Shown one piece after another: positions 8,853 to 21,286 of a stretch of 64,000 bases of DNA (within the stretch, counting starts at the first letter, position 1; every line of letters starts with the position of its first letter). A program made the position numbers and the translations under genes. The notes under the pieces were generated by a model, which searched no databases, was not told where the DNA came from, and was given only the letters and a program-made list of their open reading frames with translations. The DNA is from Dermatemys mawii (Eukaryota; Chordata; Testudines; Dermatemydidae), in contig ML677334.1 in assembly GCA_007922305.1 (NCBI GenBank), forward strand, positions 17,277,853-17,341,852. Reading direction: 5' to 3'.

Positions 8853-10546
8853 TAAGATCCCAGTACTACAAGCACTTACACATTACAGTAGTTGTATTGA
8901 CTTTCATTTACTTTCTACTGCCCTGCCTCACGTGACATCCCACCAACACCAGGTTTTTGATACAAAAAATGTTGATCCATTGTGTTGCGGCAAAATAATT
9001 ACCTAAGTGACTTAGTATTCTGAAATCAATGAAAGTACTTTAGATTTATAGTGGTGTAACTGGCATGAGACTCCAAGCCTCATAAACTGTGATTTTCATA
9101 TATGCTCATAACACAGCCCCTACCTTTGTGACTACATGAGCACTTCTTCTTCACCCTTTTCCAGAGCTGGCTCTTTAAGACAGGCAAAGTACTGCAGTCC
9201 TGAAGTGGACACTTTGTACCTGCTTGCTGCTGTTGTCCTCTCTGCTAACTGCTAAGTACTCTTGATTCCTATTTATTCCCCTACTTATTTTTGAAGAGAT
9301 GAGATTTTCATGATCTTTTTCCTTTGTTAAAGTCAGCCTATAATTACTGTAACTACAGTTCCACTTTAAATCTACTCTGCTTGTGTCCCACGCTCTAGCT
9401 GTACTGGTTAGGTTAAGGAACAGGAAACATTTCTGATAGCTTTGATTCACAAATTGGAAAGTGGCAATGTAGAAAAAATGGCCTAAAGTAAAATAAAATA
9501 CACAAAGAGTAAGCACTTTTTCATGCAGTGTTTTTCCTCCACAGCCTGCCCAACTCCTGAAGGCTTATCACTGGTAATAGTACTGTCTATCCATATCCAA
9601 GAAGCAATGTAACTTCACTGGGCAACCTAACATAATAAACTGTGCTTTAGGGGGAATGGTTTACTTTGTTCCTGAAAAAGGCCAGCATGTAAAGACACAA
9701 CTTTACAATGTAAAGAGGGATGTCAAGCATTAAGGAGGAGGAGAACCCTCCCGCAGAAAATATTTTGAAAATACTTGCCATTTGATGCTGTCTAGCCCAT
9801 TCAATGGACAATACATTTACTCTTTAAAAGTTCTTTAGCCTCTGGGCTGCATCATCTCAGTTGGGGATGACTTAGCACATCCAGAGAGAGAGTGATTTCT
9901 TTGGAGGCAGGGAAATCACCCCCATTTCATAAGGAAATGTTAAGAAGCTACTAAGAATGCCTCTTCTGTGGGACTCAAGATCAAGTTCCCACTAGTATTA
10001 CCTGTTTTCTAAAATAAAGTAACAGCTTTATGTATCTTAAGCTGTCTCCCTGTGATTTTTGTCAAGTACCTTACTGTAAGTGACTGTGTAATCTTACTTT
10101 GGAGATTTTTGCCAGCGTCACTCAGCCTTGACAATTTGGGGAAACATTTTAAAACTCAATGCCCCATGGGCTTAATCATGTATCAACACAAGTAAAAATC
10201 CTATTGCAGTAGGGTTTTACCAGCAACAGTACCGCAGAATCAGGCCCAGTTTATGAAAAGTACATTAGTCTTCAATAAAATTCTTAGTAATGTTAATGCA
10301 AGTGCATTTTCTTAATCCAGATAATACAACTGATCTTTTATTTAATGATGCATATAAAATGTCATACTATTGACATTTTAAAATGATCCTGAGCATTTGA
10401 CTTTGATTGCTCTTCATTCTGTATTCTCATGCAATCCCCTTTAATATTAAAGATGCTATAAGGCTTTTTAAAAAAACCCTTTGTGAACCTGTGCCAAGCT
10501 CCTTCACAGATGTGGGAAGCTAATTCTCCCCTGCCTTGTACTTCAT
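8853..10546. other. Unassigned A+T-rich sequence
   Basis: No repeat or exon that I can support. Several short open frames on each strand (for example 9175-9516 minus, 113 codons) lack recognisable domains and sit in A+T-rich DNA. Confidence 0.5.
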
Positions 10547-10605
10547 GGTCCGATAAAAGCTATTACCGCACCCACCTTGCCCCTCTAATATCCTAGGACT
10601 CATAT
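10547..10605 (+). mobile_element. Fragment of the second Penelope-like terminal family
   Basis: TGGTCCGATAAAAGCTATTA, CCGCACCCACCTTGCC and CTCTAATATCCTAGGAC correspond to the right end of the unit at 2199-2298 (GTCCAATAAAAGATATTACC and CACCCACCTTGTC). Only the terminal part is recognisable. Confidence 0.55.
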
Positions 10606-10934
10606 ATTATTTTATATATACAAATAATTGTAATTATACAATTACAGTGCCTACAGCATTGTACCTCATGTAGTCATTTACAACTAGGGAAAATGGCTCA
10701 GAGATGCTGTAATTAATTTAGGAGCATGTTGCTCAGGCTTAAGTGGCCACACCAGGCACAAGGTAGCAGAGAATCAAATCCATCTTTTTCAACTCTTAAT
10801 ATTGCTTCCTCTGCTTGGATCCATGGATACTAGACAGGTATGAAACCAGAAGACCGAAGAGGAGAAGGCTATCTCCCTACTTCATCCAAAGGGATAGTGT
10901 TCGTTAGATGGAGAAGCATAGGGATGAAAACTAG

Positions 10935-11100
10935 AAAATCCAATGTTCTAATCCTGGTTTTGATACAGACACCCTTTGAAGCCTTGCAAACATTACTTAC
11001 CCTCTTTGCCTCAGTTTCCTCTTCTGATAACACCTACCTCAGAGGGAGACAGTGGAGGGTCGATGAGCCAATGACTGAAAATATTATGTAAATCCTATGT
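10935..11100 (+). mobile_element. MIR-type SINE fragment
   Basis: Landmarks TTCTAATCCTGGTTTTGATA, TTTGCCTCAGTTTCCTCTTC and ACACCTACCTCAGAGGG are in the order and spacing of the MIR core and right arm. MIR is an ancient tRNA-derived, CORE-containing SINE shared by amniotes. The copy is diverged and has no clear ends. Confidence 0.75.
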
Positions 11101-11567
11101 ATGACTTTCCAATTTATTTTAATTCTGATTTGAAAGCCATATTTTCCCTCCACAATTATTTATCTAATTTTGAAGATTATTTTGGGGTACAGTTTATTTG
11201 AAAGACACATCCTAATTCATGTGCAGACCCTCAGGAGAACCTACCCTGTCTCGTTAGTTTAAACAGCATGCATTACTTTTTAAAATGTCTGCACCTCACG
11301 GGCAAGTTGGACTTCTAGACACCCACAGTGAATAGCTGAGTGAACACTTTCAGGGACTGCTTCTCCACTCCTCTGCATATCATGCAGCCATTCATACCGC
11401 TGTAAAATGTGTCATGCAGCAGAAAATCAGGCATTTAATCACTGGGGCAGCAATTTCTGTGCTGTTTGTGATAGTGTTGTTAAAACTAGTAAGATGTCCA
11501 AAAAATCAAAGCTTTACTTTTTGTTCTGCTCAAATCAATCCCTAGCAGCCTTGACAACGGTATTGTT

Positions 11568-11729
11568 GTATGCAGCATTATTTTAGCGGTGTCAGTCTCA
11601 AGAGAACAGAGAGACAGGGTGGATGAGGTAATATTTTATTAACTTCTGTTGGTGAGATAGACAGGTTTGCCTTGCTCATCAAAAGAAATTGGTCCGATGA
11701 AAGAGATTATCTTATGCACCTTGTGTCTC
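11568..11729. mobile_element. Penelope-like terminal unit, second family
   Basis: Contains CAGGGTGGATGAGGTAATAT, TTATTAACTTCTGTTGGTGA, and an inverted partner GGTCCGATGAAAGAGATTAT followed by GCACCTTGTGTCTC, parallel to 1681-2298. Flanked by 13-bp repeats CAACGGTATTGTT (11555-11567) and CAACAGTATTGTT (11730-11742), one mismatch. The central hammerhead-like segment is missing. Confidence 0.7.
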
Positions 11730-11742
11730 AACAGTATTGTTT

Positions 11743-13479
11743 GCATTCTGAAAAGGTCAGCTCCTTAGATTTATTTTTGATTTTCCTGACTTGTCACTGG
11801 AAACGTGTATAATGAGGTTAACATCCAGAGGAGTCTCCCTGTTAAGCTGACCAGAAGATCTCAACTCTATCTGACCTCCATGTTTTTGAGGCTGCTTGTT
11901 ATTTTCAGCCTCATCCAGAGCATTAGCAAGTGGACAGAAGAAATCTTCAAGCACATCAGATGCTATTTATTTTATAAATTAGGCCATGCAGAGTCAGAAA
12001 GGAAATAATAGAAAGTTTATTGTCAGAATGACCTCTTTCACTTGGGATGTTAGTGCTGCACCCAGGGTCCTTATCATCATCTAGCAAAACTAGTGGTATA
12101 AGGATGTTTTTACAAGGATGTTTTATAAGGATGTTTTTTGAACTCTGTGCTGGTGCATGCCGATGACTCAGACAGATACAGACTAGCTTCTAACACCTTC
12201 CAGCATCATGTTTTCTAATTCATGCCTAATTTCTTTTAGATGTAGAAGACTTTGGACTACTAACAAATACTGCATGCAAAATTTGCATTTGTAAATATGC
12301 CTGTAGTGATGCTGGAGTTAGTTACCAATTCACCTGACTGACAGTTCATGAGCCCCAATGCTGACATGCACTAAAGCACAGAAAATCTCTTTCGAACATT
12401 TTGTGCTCCTGTAAGTCAATCTGACACTTCCCGGTGACCAACATCCCCCAGTGAATTTTCCTGATCCCCACATTTTCCATCTAGGTAGCACTCCTCAACG
12501 AAAGGTTGTTTTCTTCTTCATCTTCCAAAGGTTTCTCCCCACCTCCCTCTCCCTCTGAGGTACAGTCAGTAGAGGGAAATCTGAATGGGAGTAACTGATA
12601 GAAGATGGAGGCTCCTCTAGTGAAAGCTCACTGGTTTCTTCTGCTGTAATAAAATCAATATTTCATTTTTTATTGTAGATGGAAAAATTGTTTTCATATG
12701 TTAGAGGGGAAACAATGACAGGAAATGGCATAGCCAAGATTACTATTATTTATTTATGTTGAAGTTGTATCAAGTTGGCTGTGACATGCCGCAGGGTACA
12801 ATCTGGACTGCTGAACTGTTGTGCCTCCTTAATTCTCCAGTACAGGAAGCCTTTTACAATGCTTTGCCAGCGAACAGGATCTGTTCACTCACAGTCACTA
12901 GCATGCAAAGTCACACCCGGCTGAGTTAACATGAATGCTCTCCCAGCCACCCATGGGCAACACCTAGGGCAACACATGCAGATTCTCCAGCCCCAGCCTT
13001 GCACCCCAGAAATTTGCTTCTTGCGCTTCCTAGCAAACTCCACCAATGCCGGCCCCAAGCCCGGATGAAAAAGGAGGAGGGTTGGGCATGGGGCTAGCAA
13101 CCCCATCCCGTAAAAATTTACCCGCTACAGAAACACAAGCAATAGATAATTCAGAGACCAACTTCCTGGAGAATGGCCCAGGACAGAATATTCTGGCAAT
13201 CTATTGTGGGTGGCCCATACCCTGAGAGGAGTGGAGGGCATAATGAATGAATGACTTCCTAGCACGCTACTGGACCATAAAAGCTCACTAATTTGTTCAT
13301 CATTCCATCAAAGGGTAATGAGTATGGGCCAGCTGTGCGGTCTGGAGTGAAATTTCCTCAACACTTTAATCAAACTGGTTTAGATAAAAAGTAAAACAAG
13401 TTCATTAACTAGATAATGATAGATTTATTTTAAGTGATGAAGACTGAAAAATCAGAATTGATTTCAAAAGATAAATATA
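11743..13479. other. Mostly unique sequence
   Basis: No recognised repeat. Contains a three-copy AAGGATGTTTT tandem (12098-12138). The G+C-richer part at 12880-13110 gives a 73-codon minus-strand frame with no recognisable domain. Confidence 0.5.
12098..12138 (+). repeat. Short tandem repeat, three copies of AAGGATGTTTT
   Basis: Copies begin at 12100, 12113 and 12127, separated by short variable spacers (TAC, ATA type). Confidence 0.8.
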
Positions 13480-13528
13480 CAAGCTATTCCCTAAACTGTA
13501 CCAAGCTATTCCCTAAACTGTACCAAGC
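13480..13528 (+). repeat. 22-bp direct tandem duplication
   Basis: CAAGCTATTCCCTAAACTG plus TAC occurs at 13480-13501 and identically at 13502-13523, then restarts for 6 bases. The perfect identity in otherwise decayed DNA suggests a recent slippage event. Confidence 0.9.
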
Positions 13529-13606
13529 TAAATATTATTAAAAAGCAAAAATCTGTGTCTCACCCAGAAACTTTTAGCAATCCCAACTAACTGGAAAGCA
13601 TTAGAG

Positions 13607-13917
13607 GAAGGGTAGGCAACCTATGGCATACGTGCCGAAGGCGTCACGAGAGCTGATTTTCAGTGGCACTCACACTGCTTGGGTCCTTGCCACCAGTTTG
13701 GGGGGCTCTGCATTTTAATTTAAATTTTAAATGAAACTTCTTAAACATTTTAAAAACCTTATTTACTTTACATACGACAACAGTTTAGTTCTATAGTAAA
13801 GACTTGCAGAAGGAGACCTTCTAAAAAATTAAAATGTATTATTGGCACTTGAAACCTTAAATTAGAGTGAATAAATGAAGACTCGGCACCCCACTTCTGA
13901 AAGGTTGCAGACCCCTG
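13607..13917. mobile_element. Non-autonomous hAT element, 311 bp, second copy with 8-bp target duplication
   Basis: Termini GAAGGGTAGGCAACCTATGG and GAAAGGTTGCAGACCCCTG; perfect 8-bp repeats CATTAGAG at 13599-13606 and 13918-13925. Colinear along its length with 4331-4633, and on the same strand. The different target duplication proves independent insertion rather than segmental duplication. Confidence 0.95.
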
Positions 13918-13925
13918 CATTAGAG

Positions 13926-14654
13926 CAAGGACTGTTCAATGTTGCTTCTATTATCTTCCAAGCAATCTTGCTGCCATGTACAGGAATGGGGAGGAGATGT
14001 GATGTGTACATCACTGTCTCTCCTTTTTATATCCTACCCCTTTGGACTGGAAAAGTCTTTGCTGGATCATGGGGTCAGGCAGCTCCATGGCATACATAAG
14101 CTGCCAACTATCCTTTGCATACATTGTAAATTTCTTGATTACATCTACCCTGTTGGTGAATGGCCAGTTAAGCAGACGATAATCTCTTAGCACCTGGCTG
14201 GGTGTGGGTGATGGCCACACTTTTGTTGTCTCTGAAGAGCTAGTCTGTCAGCGTTTCCCAGAATTACAACATATTTCAGTAACAAACATATTGTAGAATC
14301 TTAACTTCATGCACAGTATTGCTACACATATTTCAACAGGACAATAGTATTCAGCAGATTATGAATTTCTAAATGATACCTCACAAGGCATATTTTGTGC
14401 AAGATTTATCATAATTTTGTGAAACTGGTGACCACAATGGTGTAGACTTTCAGAGTCCAGTCAGTAGCAGGTCCGCACCCTTCTCAGTGATATACAGATG
14501 TATACAAGACATGTTGCATTTCCCAAAGAGTTGACTATACACAGGCAGAACCACCAGTTCTGGTTCAGACATTGGATAAATATGGCCAAAGGCAACTTTC
14601 AACCAAGGTTGAGGGTCACTAGGGCATTCATAGTCTCGATGCAGAGGTAACGTG
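13926..14654. other. Unassigned sequence
   Basis: No recognisable repeat or gene. Open frames of 69-83 codons overlap on both strands around 13940-14220, without a domain. Confidence 0.5.
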
Positions 14655-14755
14655 TCTGCATTCCTTTTGAAGATCTCCACACTTGAGCAGGGAGTTGGAC
14701 TAGATGACCTCCTGAGGTCTCTTCCAACCCTAATCTTCTATGATTATACGATAAT
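14655..14755 (+). mobile_element. CR1 LINE 3' tail, a second subfamily
   Basis: GCAGGGAGTTGGACTAGATG, ACCTCCTGAGGTCTCTTCCA and ACCCTAATCTTCTATGATTA form the conserved CR1 3' end, finishing in the ATTCTATG-type terminal repeat (TCTATGATTATACGAT). It is a different CR1 subfamily from the tails at 430-645 and 30707-30925. Confidence 0.85.
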
Positions 14756-15254
14756 TTATTACATCACATTAATTATCAGGAATGTGGGGTGTCAGATCCA
14801 AGAATAATGGAGTAGGTTCAGCAGCGGAGGATAGTTAAGGAAACCCCTGATTTTTCAGTCATCCCCATCAAAACATTGCAGTAGGGGCACCACACGACCA
14901 AGCTCAGATACCAACACCATTATTCATACCTGGTGTAGTGTGTCCCCTTTTCAGCACGGGCCACTCACGTGCCGAGGGCCTGCCTTTCTGAAAAAATTTG
15001 CATCACCTGTTGGCAGCAGCATCTGACAATAATTAGGTTTAGTGGTTGGAGCTGTGGAAATAAGCAAAAGAAATCTGAGTGCAGTCATCCTAGTCCTGCT
15101 TAGAAACAGGGCAACAGTCAGGCTAATACAAAATCATAACAACGCAAGATTTGTAGAGGCAGGATTGGTGAAGCGTATGGAAAATCTACAAGCAAAGCTA
15201 TTTTTGACCTTGCCTTGAAATAATGGTAGAATGTAGTTGTAGCAGGAAATGTTT

Positions 15255-15281
15255 AAACAAACAAACAAACAAACAAGCAAG
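15255..15281 (+). repeat. (AAAC)n simple repeat
   Basis: About five AAAC units followed by AAGCAAG. Confidence 0.9.
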
Positions 15282-15363
15282 ATACCAGAAAGAAAAATGT
15301 ATAAACAAGACACCATCTTATATAACAAAAGGGTATAAATACTGCTTTATATTGTTCTGTTAT

Positions 15364-16317
15364 TGGGGTCAGTTAGTGGTACTGGGGTCAGTTAGACCCC
15401 AAATTAATTTATGCAGGTATTCCAGCACCAGATTCTCTTTATTTTGAGGCAGTAGTTACGATGTGTTTATATGAAATTTTCAGGATTGTTTTTATCATAT
15501 AGTTTTTGTTTTTTGTCCAAAGAAATGCACCTAAAAGGTCAGGAGAAAGGGGATCTGTGAGACCCCAGATAACATTTTCCTCAGGTGTCACCACAATTAT
15601 CCAGCAAATTGAATTTCTTTGAAGATAACACTGTCAAATTTTCTGGGAAACCTACACTTGCTAGGAAGAGTTTCTGGGGCAGCCACAATCATCAGATGGT
15701 GTTGCTTAGGCCAAGACTTGCAGAGGCAAAAACTCATTGCTGCACTGCATGTGCACATTGTGTGTCTGAGTTCATATATTGTTTACATTTTGTTGAATTT
15801 ATGGCATAATAAATATTACAGTAAGAGACGGCTGTTTCTCAGGACCTGGATACAGAAATGGTGAAGGCACTGGTGCAGGAAAGAAACATTAGAGCCTTGC
15901 CTAAGGCTTTTAGGGAAGCAGTATCTAATGTGCTGGGGACTGACTCAGAGCCTATGAAATGGGGAAAATGTTACATCTGTTCCAGAGAATGAGAGAGAAA
16001 AGCACATTGAAAATGTGCGAAGTGTAATAACTTTGTATGTGTAGAACATATGTTTCCTATTTGCTCCACTTGTTCAAAGGTGTAGGCCGTTTATTGCCAC
16101 TTTGCTGTGATTTGTGTCTTTAATACTGTTGGTGTTGCTATGTATTTTCATTGTTTAAGCATGAGGTCAGTTAGATTCCAACACCTGTATAGTGTGTTTG
16201 TGTGACCATGGGGTCAGTTGTATGCTATTCAAGTATTAAGAAGTGTGCTTCTGAATCTGGAAAAGTTTTCACTTGTTCATAGTTTTATAGCTCACTGGTA
16301 ACAATGAAGTCAGTTTT
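15364..16317 (+). mobile_element. Probable piggyBac element remnant with repeated subterminal motif
   Basis: A motif close to TGGGGTCAGTTAG occurs at 15364 and 15383 upstream of the transposase remnant and at about 16162 (TGAGGTCAGTTAG), 16208 (TGGGGTCAGTTGT) and 16302 (TGAAGTCAGTTTT) downstream. The copy at 15384-15400 is an interrupted palindrome, GGGGTC-AGTTA-GACCCC. Repeated short motifs near the ends are common in DNA transposons as transposase contact sites. That these belong to this element is inference from their position; termini were not identified. Confidence 0.45.
15843..16085 (+). pseudogene. piggyBac transposase C-terminus, decayed
   Basis: In a single frame from 15843 the sequence reads LVQERNIRALPKAFREAVSN, then a GTDSEP linker, then a Cys/His-rich domain with the pairs C-Y-I-C, C-A-K-C, C-V-E-H and C-S-T-C, ending in a TAG at 16083-16085. 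This C-x2-C / C-x2-C / C-x2-H / C-x2-C spacing at the very end of the protein matches the cysteine-rich domain by which piggyBac transposases bind transposon ends. Two in-frame TGA codons interrupt the domain (after C-S-R-E and after K-A-H). The catalytic DDD core upstream is not recognisable. Identification rests on the Cys pattern and position; a domesticated PGBD gene is unlikely because of the stops. Confidence 0.75.
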
Positions 16318-18344
16318 AAATGTATCCCATGTATTTCCCCTCTCCCCATTTTGACATAGTAGGGATCTCCAAGACACCAGCATGGAAATAGTTGGGTGAT
16401 TCTGGGTCCAATACAAGGGTTTAAACTTCCATTATATTTATATCTGAGGCATTGTCATTTTCAAACACATCATGACAGAGTTTTGTACAGCAGAGATAAG
16501 ATTATCAGACCTGGAATATTGTAAGATTGTTTGTTTGTAAATTTTTCCTTAAATATTCAGATACAGCTATTGTTTACATCATTTTAAAAGGGGGCCGAAA
16601 AGTCGGACAAAATGATTTTTGTAAAATCAATGTTAAATCATTTTCAGGAATGTAATAATTGCCTTTTATTTTTAAGGCAAAGTAATGGGAATGATCAAAA
16701 CCCATTTGGAAATAAGTACATGACTTTTCCACTTCAAAAAAAGTATTGGTTGCAATACCCTTCATGTCACAATCTAAATGTGAAACAAAAATAACAGCTT
16801 ATTAGCAGACTTCATCAGACAAATCACAACAGTAAACTTGAGCTATAGTGTTTTACATTTCCTAGGTCATCATTCTGCAAACTTTCTTTCATACAAGTAG
16901 CCCTTAATGACCCTAGCAGTCTTACAGAAATAGCCAACGAGACTGATGAAAAGACTACAGCAAGGCAAATTATTTTTTGTGAGTAACGTATTCATTAATT
17001 TAGCCTTTCTGTTCATATTATCCATGAACAAATCATGATTTTTTACTAATTTGCTTACTGTACATAATTGTTTGCATCTTTTAAAAGAAAATTAAAAGAT
17101 ACCTTTTCAGAACAATTGTTTTGTGTAACCTTGCAAATATTTATCATGCTAATATTTGTCATATATTAGCTTTCTTCTGCCTTTTCTGGCTGTTCCAGCG
17201 GTTTCCGAATCAATCCAGTACTTATTTGTTCCATATGGAAGAATTTTGTTCTGTAATTGAATCTGATGATATTGCATGCTTATCAGTTTTATTAATATGC
17301 TTCAGAGCTAGATGTAAAGCTATGCTATGTTTGTATTGTCTTTTTGGCCATGCTTTAAAGAGTACATTTATAAATATTTTATAAAGGGTTAATAAATGAT
17401 AAACATAATAGGTCTGAATAGTATCTGTTATAGTTACAAACCACCTAACGGACTTGATAACAATCCATAACAGTTAGTTAACCACTTATAAACCTTTTAT
17501 AAACTTGTTATATGAAGGTTCTATTTATGAAATGTGGCCACTTATTTTGTACTCATCAGACACAGTGATGGCTCTTCTACAGACATTTAGTGGAGGAGAA
17601 AGGGAATAGAAAAATGTTTCTCCTGATTGTCAAGTTTATTAGGACAGATTCTCTTATTGACTGGATTCAAAGTGTATGTCTCTTTGTTCATTGCACGTGA
17701 TGAAATTAATAAGTAGATACTACAGTTATTTATTTAGATTTCATTCTAAAAAGGCACACACTGTGCCTTTGACATTATGTAAAATATATTTACTTTCACA
17801 GAATTGTCTGTGGAGTTAATTTTATTAATATTAGTGGTATGTTATGAAAATAGGTCTTGATTTCAAGAAATACATATTTCAGTATAACAGATATAGCATT
17901 ATATGCAAAGAATATATTAGTAAATGTCAAGTTGTTTACTCAGCTTTCAAATGTAGAAAATCAAGGACATATCAGGAGAAACTGAATTAATGCTTGCATG
18001 ATGCAGACAAACCAGATGCGAGCTCAGGTCAAAGGCAGATCAATTCACTTGTGTATTAGTATAAATCAAAGTGATTGGTAAATGTATGATTGTATTTGGT
18101 GTTTAAACTTCATGATAGCTAATAGGACATTAATTGCATTGTTTTCAGTTATTTGTATTATATTATAATATAACAGCAAACATTTACATTGTGTATATCC
18201 CTGTAACCTAAGCCTTGTGAAGTGGAAATGAAGAGCTTTATCAGAAAAATGCTAATTTCAAAGCAGGCAGTCATTGTGTATGATGATCCAAGGTCAAAGA
18301 CTCAAATAACACTCCTCACTGTCCATCATCAAAGGAAAAGCTCC
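16318..18344. other. A+T-rich, apparently unique sequence
   Basis: No recognised repeat or exon. Low G+C throughout, with AT-rich runs near 17390-17500 containing repeated TTATAAAC/CTTATAAAC words. Open frames up to 87 codons have no domain. Confidence 0.5.
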
Positions 18345-18955
18345 AGTGGCTAGTAACCTGGTCAGCTTGTCTGTGAGAAGAAGCTATAAGTATGGATTCA
18401 AGGAAAGATCCTTCGTGTCTGGACTGTTTGGACTCTTACAAGAAAGGGTACCCGATGCAAAGTGGAGATCTCCTGAAACCAGCTGAGTAGCCTGAAAAGA
18501 CTTTTGGGAACCTGATAATTTATTACATCACTGCCACCATTTGGAATTAAAGTGTGGCTCACCTACGTACATTTTACCTGCTTTAACCTCTCAATAACTC
18601 TACTATTGAATTGGCAACCACTATTGTCTTTTGGCATAATATCTAAAGTACCAATTGATCTGGGGTAAGTGACTGATGTGTTGGTACTCAGAGCAACCTA
18701 AATGTGATGTGATTTTATCACAAAGTTCATTTTGTCTGGGTGGCAAGATAGTCGAGAGTCCAAGGGGACTCTATGGTAAGACTGTGACTCTATGGTAAGA
18801 CTAGTATAGTGATCCAGGAGTTCACATTTGTTACTGGCTTGGTGAAATTTAATTACAGAACACACCACCAGTTTGGGGTGTCTGCCCTGTTTGTTGACAG
18901 TTCGCCCTGAGGTTGTGAACCACTCCAGAGAGCTTGATAGCTTGTATGTGTCGCA
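18345..18955 (+). mobile_element. LTR-retroelement-derived block
   Basis: Phrases such as GGGAACCTGATAATTTATTA, TTTAACCTCTCAATAACTCT, ACCAATTGATCTGGGGTAAG, GATCCAGGAGTTCACATTTG and AACACACCACCAGTTTGGGG match, from memory, a common turtle LTR element and its downstream leader. No TG/CA ends, target duplication or coding domain could be fixed, so type and limits are tentative. A short duplication of CTCTATGGTAAGACT lies at about 18768-18802. Confidence 0.45.
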
Positions 18956-20412
18956 TTCCAAAACTAATCCTGAATTTTGAGGGGGACAGGGAGAGAGAAA
19001 GTCTGTTCATAACACTAGTTGAATAACAATTGCTGAATATAAGGCAGTGAGTATATATATATGAAAACAAGATGAGATTTGACAAGCAGTAAAATCTGCG
19101 ACTCCAAAGAATTATCAAGAGGCTTGAAGTTCCATGAACCTGAAGACTTCAGAACAATCTGACAATAAGCGATTCCTGAAATGATTTTTAAATGACACAA
19201 GGAAGTTACAGAATGAAGGTCTCAAATTGCCCTCTACACATCAGGGTAAAGTTGAGGTAATATGGCTTTACTTTATGATTTGGCCCAATGCAGGCTAATA
19301 GCTTTTGAAAGGAATCCTTACCACCTTTTGCTCTTAAAGTCCTCAATGACTTGAGCTAAAGACTCAGGCTATCTCTCGGTGCTTAGGATCTAACACAGCA
19401 AATGCAAATACAGTCATCAGAAGTAATATAACAGTCAGCAATGAGGATAAAACATGTGAGCAGATCAATAGATAGCAGGTTTGTTGGGAGCTGCTCAGAG
19501 CTATGGAGCATCATGCCACAGAAAACTTGGCTGAAATTGAATCTTGACAACTTCAGGATGCATTGTAAAAGGTTCTTGCCTTCACCATAGCTTGCTCACC
19601 ATAACAAACTCCTGAACAGACAGGGAGGTTAAAGGAAAGAGGAAGAAAGACGTACCTGACTAGAATGTGTGTGTCTGTGTCAAAGATCAATAGGAGCCCT
19701 TCAGTAATGTCTTCAAACCTGATTAATGTTTATATGGATGACACAGGTTACTTTTTGAAAGGTTCGGGAGAGCAGGGTGGCACCAGGAACAGGTGACGCT
19801 CTTGTCTAAAATGAGTCCTCTTTTACCTCTTTCGATGGATGCTTTCACTAATTCCCAGTTTCTTGCTCTTGCTGTTATCCTGACCTTCCTGACCTATCTA
19901 GGTTGGTTAGGAGAACACATTCTGGCTGTGTGGCATTTGGGAGTGGTGATGGAGAAGCAGATCAAAGAGAGTGGAGATGAACTGGGAGAGGGAAAGACTC
20001 AGCTTAAAGAGACAGGCAAGCTTGATAAGTAATGCTTCATCGATAGGGCTTAGATGAAAGTGAGCATTTTGTTGATAGAAAAATGAGGAAGAAGGAGATG
20101 TGAAAGTCAAGAGAATTTGACTTTAGATATTCAGTGCAGAGAACATAAAATCTCCTCTAGAGGTTAAACAAAGTTTATGATGGATTCAGCGCTTTTTAAA
20201 GACAATATCTTTGACATGTTTTGAAGACATTTTGTTTCCTAAACTGACCATGCTGCTAAGTAACGTGAGTGAAAAGATTAACCATGCAGACCGTCCTCCA
20301 GCCTTTTTTTCTCAAAATCTAATCTGGAAAAGTGATCTTTGGGATTTATAGAGTTTCAGAGAGGCTGTACATTATCTGCCTGTGACAATCACATAATTCA
20401 TGTGCACAATAT
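18956..20412. other. Unassigned sequence
   Basis: No repeat or gene recognised. Open frames of 61-89 codons on the minus strand (18849-19200) are A+T-rich with no domain. Confidence 0.45.
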
Positions 20413-20420
20413 TAGTTCAA

Positions 20421-21227
20421 TGCTCCTGGGGGAATTCTGCACCACTGCACAATGCAGAATTTTGCAGAAATTAACATGTGCACAGAATTTCCTTTCCTCC
20501 ACAGAAATCTCTTCAGAGAGGTCTACTGCAGAGATCTACTTCACCACCTACACCACCACCACCCCCAATTGCAACACAGCCAGAACTGCAAGAGGTAAAG
20601 GAGGACTCATTTTAGCCCACAACTGCTGTGCTGCTAGCTGCCACTAGGGATAACTGGACTCAGCAGAGTCCAATTTGAGTATAGAAGATACTGCTGGGGG
20701 AGGGGGAAAGGAGAGGGAGCTAGAGGGTTTGTGGCCACTGCAGTTCCAAGTATGCCCTGAGGGAAGGAGAAGGGGGTGTGCAGGAAACTCTGTGCAAGCC
20801 TGGGGCTTCTCCCTCCTGATCCCTGGGCTTTGGAAGGGATGCTTGTGAGTAGCTGGGGTGGGAGAGCCCCATGGCTGGGCTCTGGAGAGAAGGGGGTTTG
20901 GATGTATTGACTGGGCATGGGATGGGGAGATTGTGGGTGTCTATCCCTGCCCCCACCCTCCCAGCTGGGCTCTGGGGTAGTGGCGGTGAAACAGAATAGA
21001 GAAACAGCAGCTGGGTTGTCATAGGGGTTTCTTTAACTCTCTACTCTTGGGGGAATTTGTGTGTGTGTGTGGATTGTTATAGACCTACTCGCTGACAGGT
21101 ATTTTGAAATAAATTACCAAAATAATAGAAACTGGCATGATTATTTAGTGTTATTTTGACAGATTCATAGAATTTTAAAATAGTGTGCATAATTTTTTAT
21201 TTTTTTGGCACAGAATGCTCCCAGGAG
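20421..21227. mobile_element. hAT-like element, 807 bp, near-perfect 8-bp target duplication
   Basis: Left end TGCTCCTGGGGGAATTCTG and right end CAGAATGCTCCCAGGAG are inverted repeats. Flanking 8-mers TAGTTCAA (20413-20420) and TAGTTTAA (21228-21235) differ at one base. Both ends continue with related sequence (CACCACTGCACAATGCAGAA on the left, TTTTTTGGCACAGAAT on the right), as in a common reptilian element with a CTCCTGGGGGAATTCTGC terminus. The centre (20640-21010) is G-rich with GGGCTCTGG-type words and is non-coding. Overlapping minus-strand frames are compositional. Confidence 0.75.
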
Positions 21228-21286
21228 TAGTTTAACAGTGCACTGGGCTGTGGCTTTTGTAATGAAAAAATCACAAGCTGTATTAA

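Noticed and set aside
18768..18802. Tandem CTCTATGGTAAGACT as a target duplication
   Set aside because: The copies are adjacent with no element between them; a simple local duplication.
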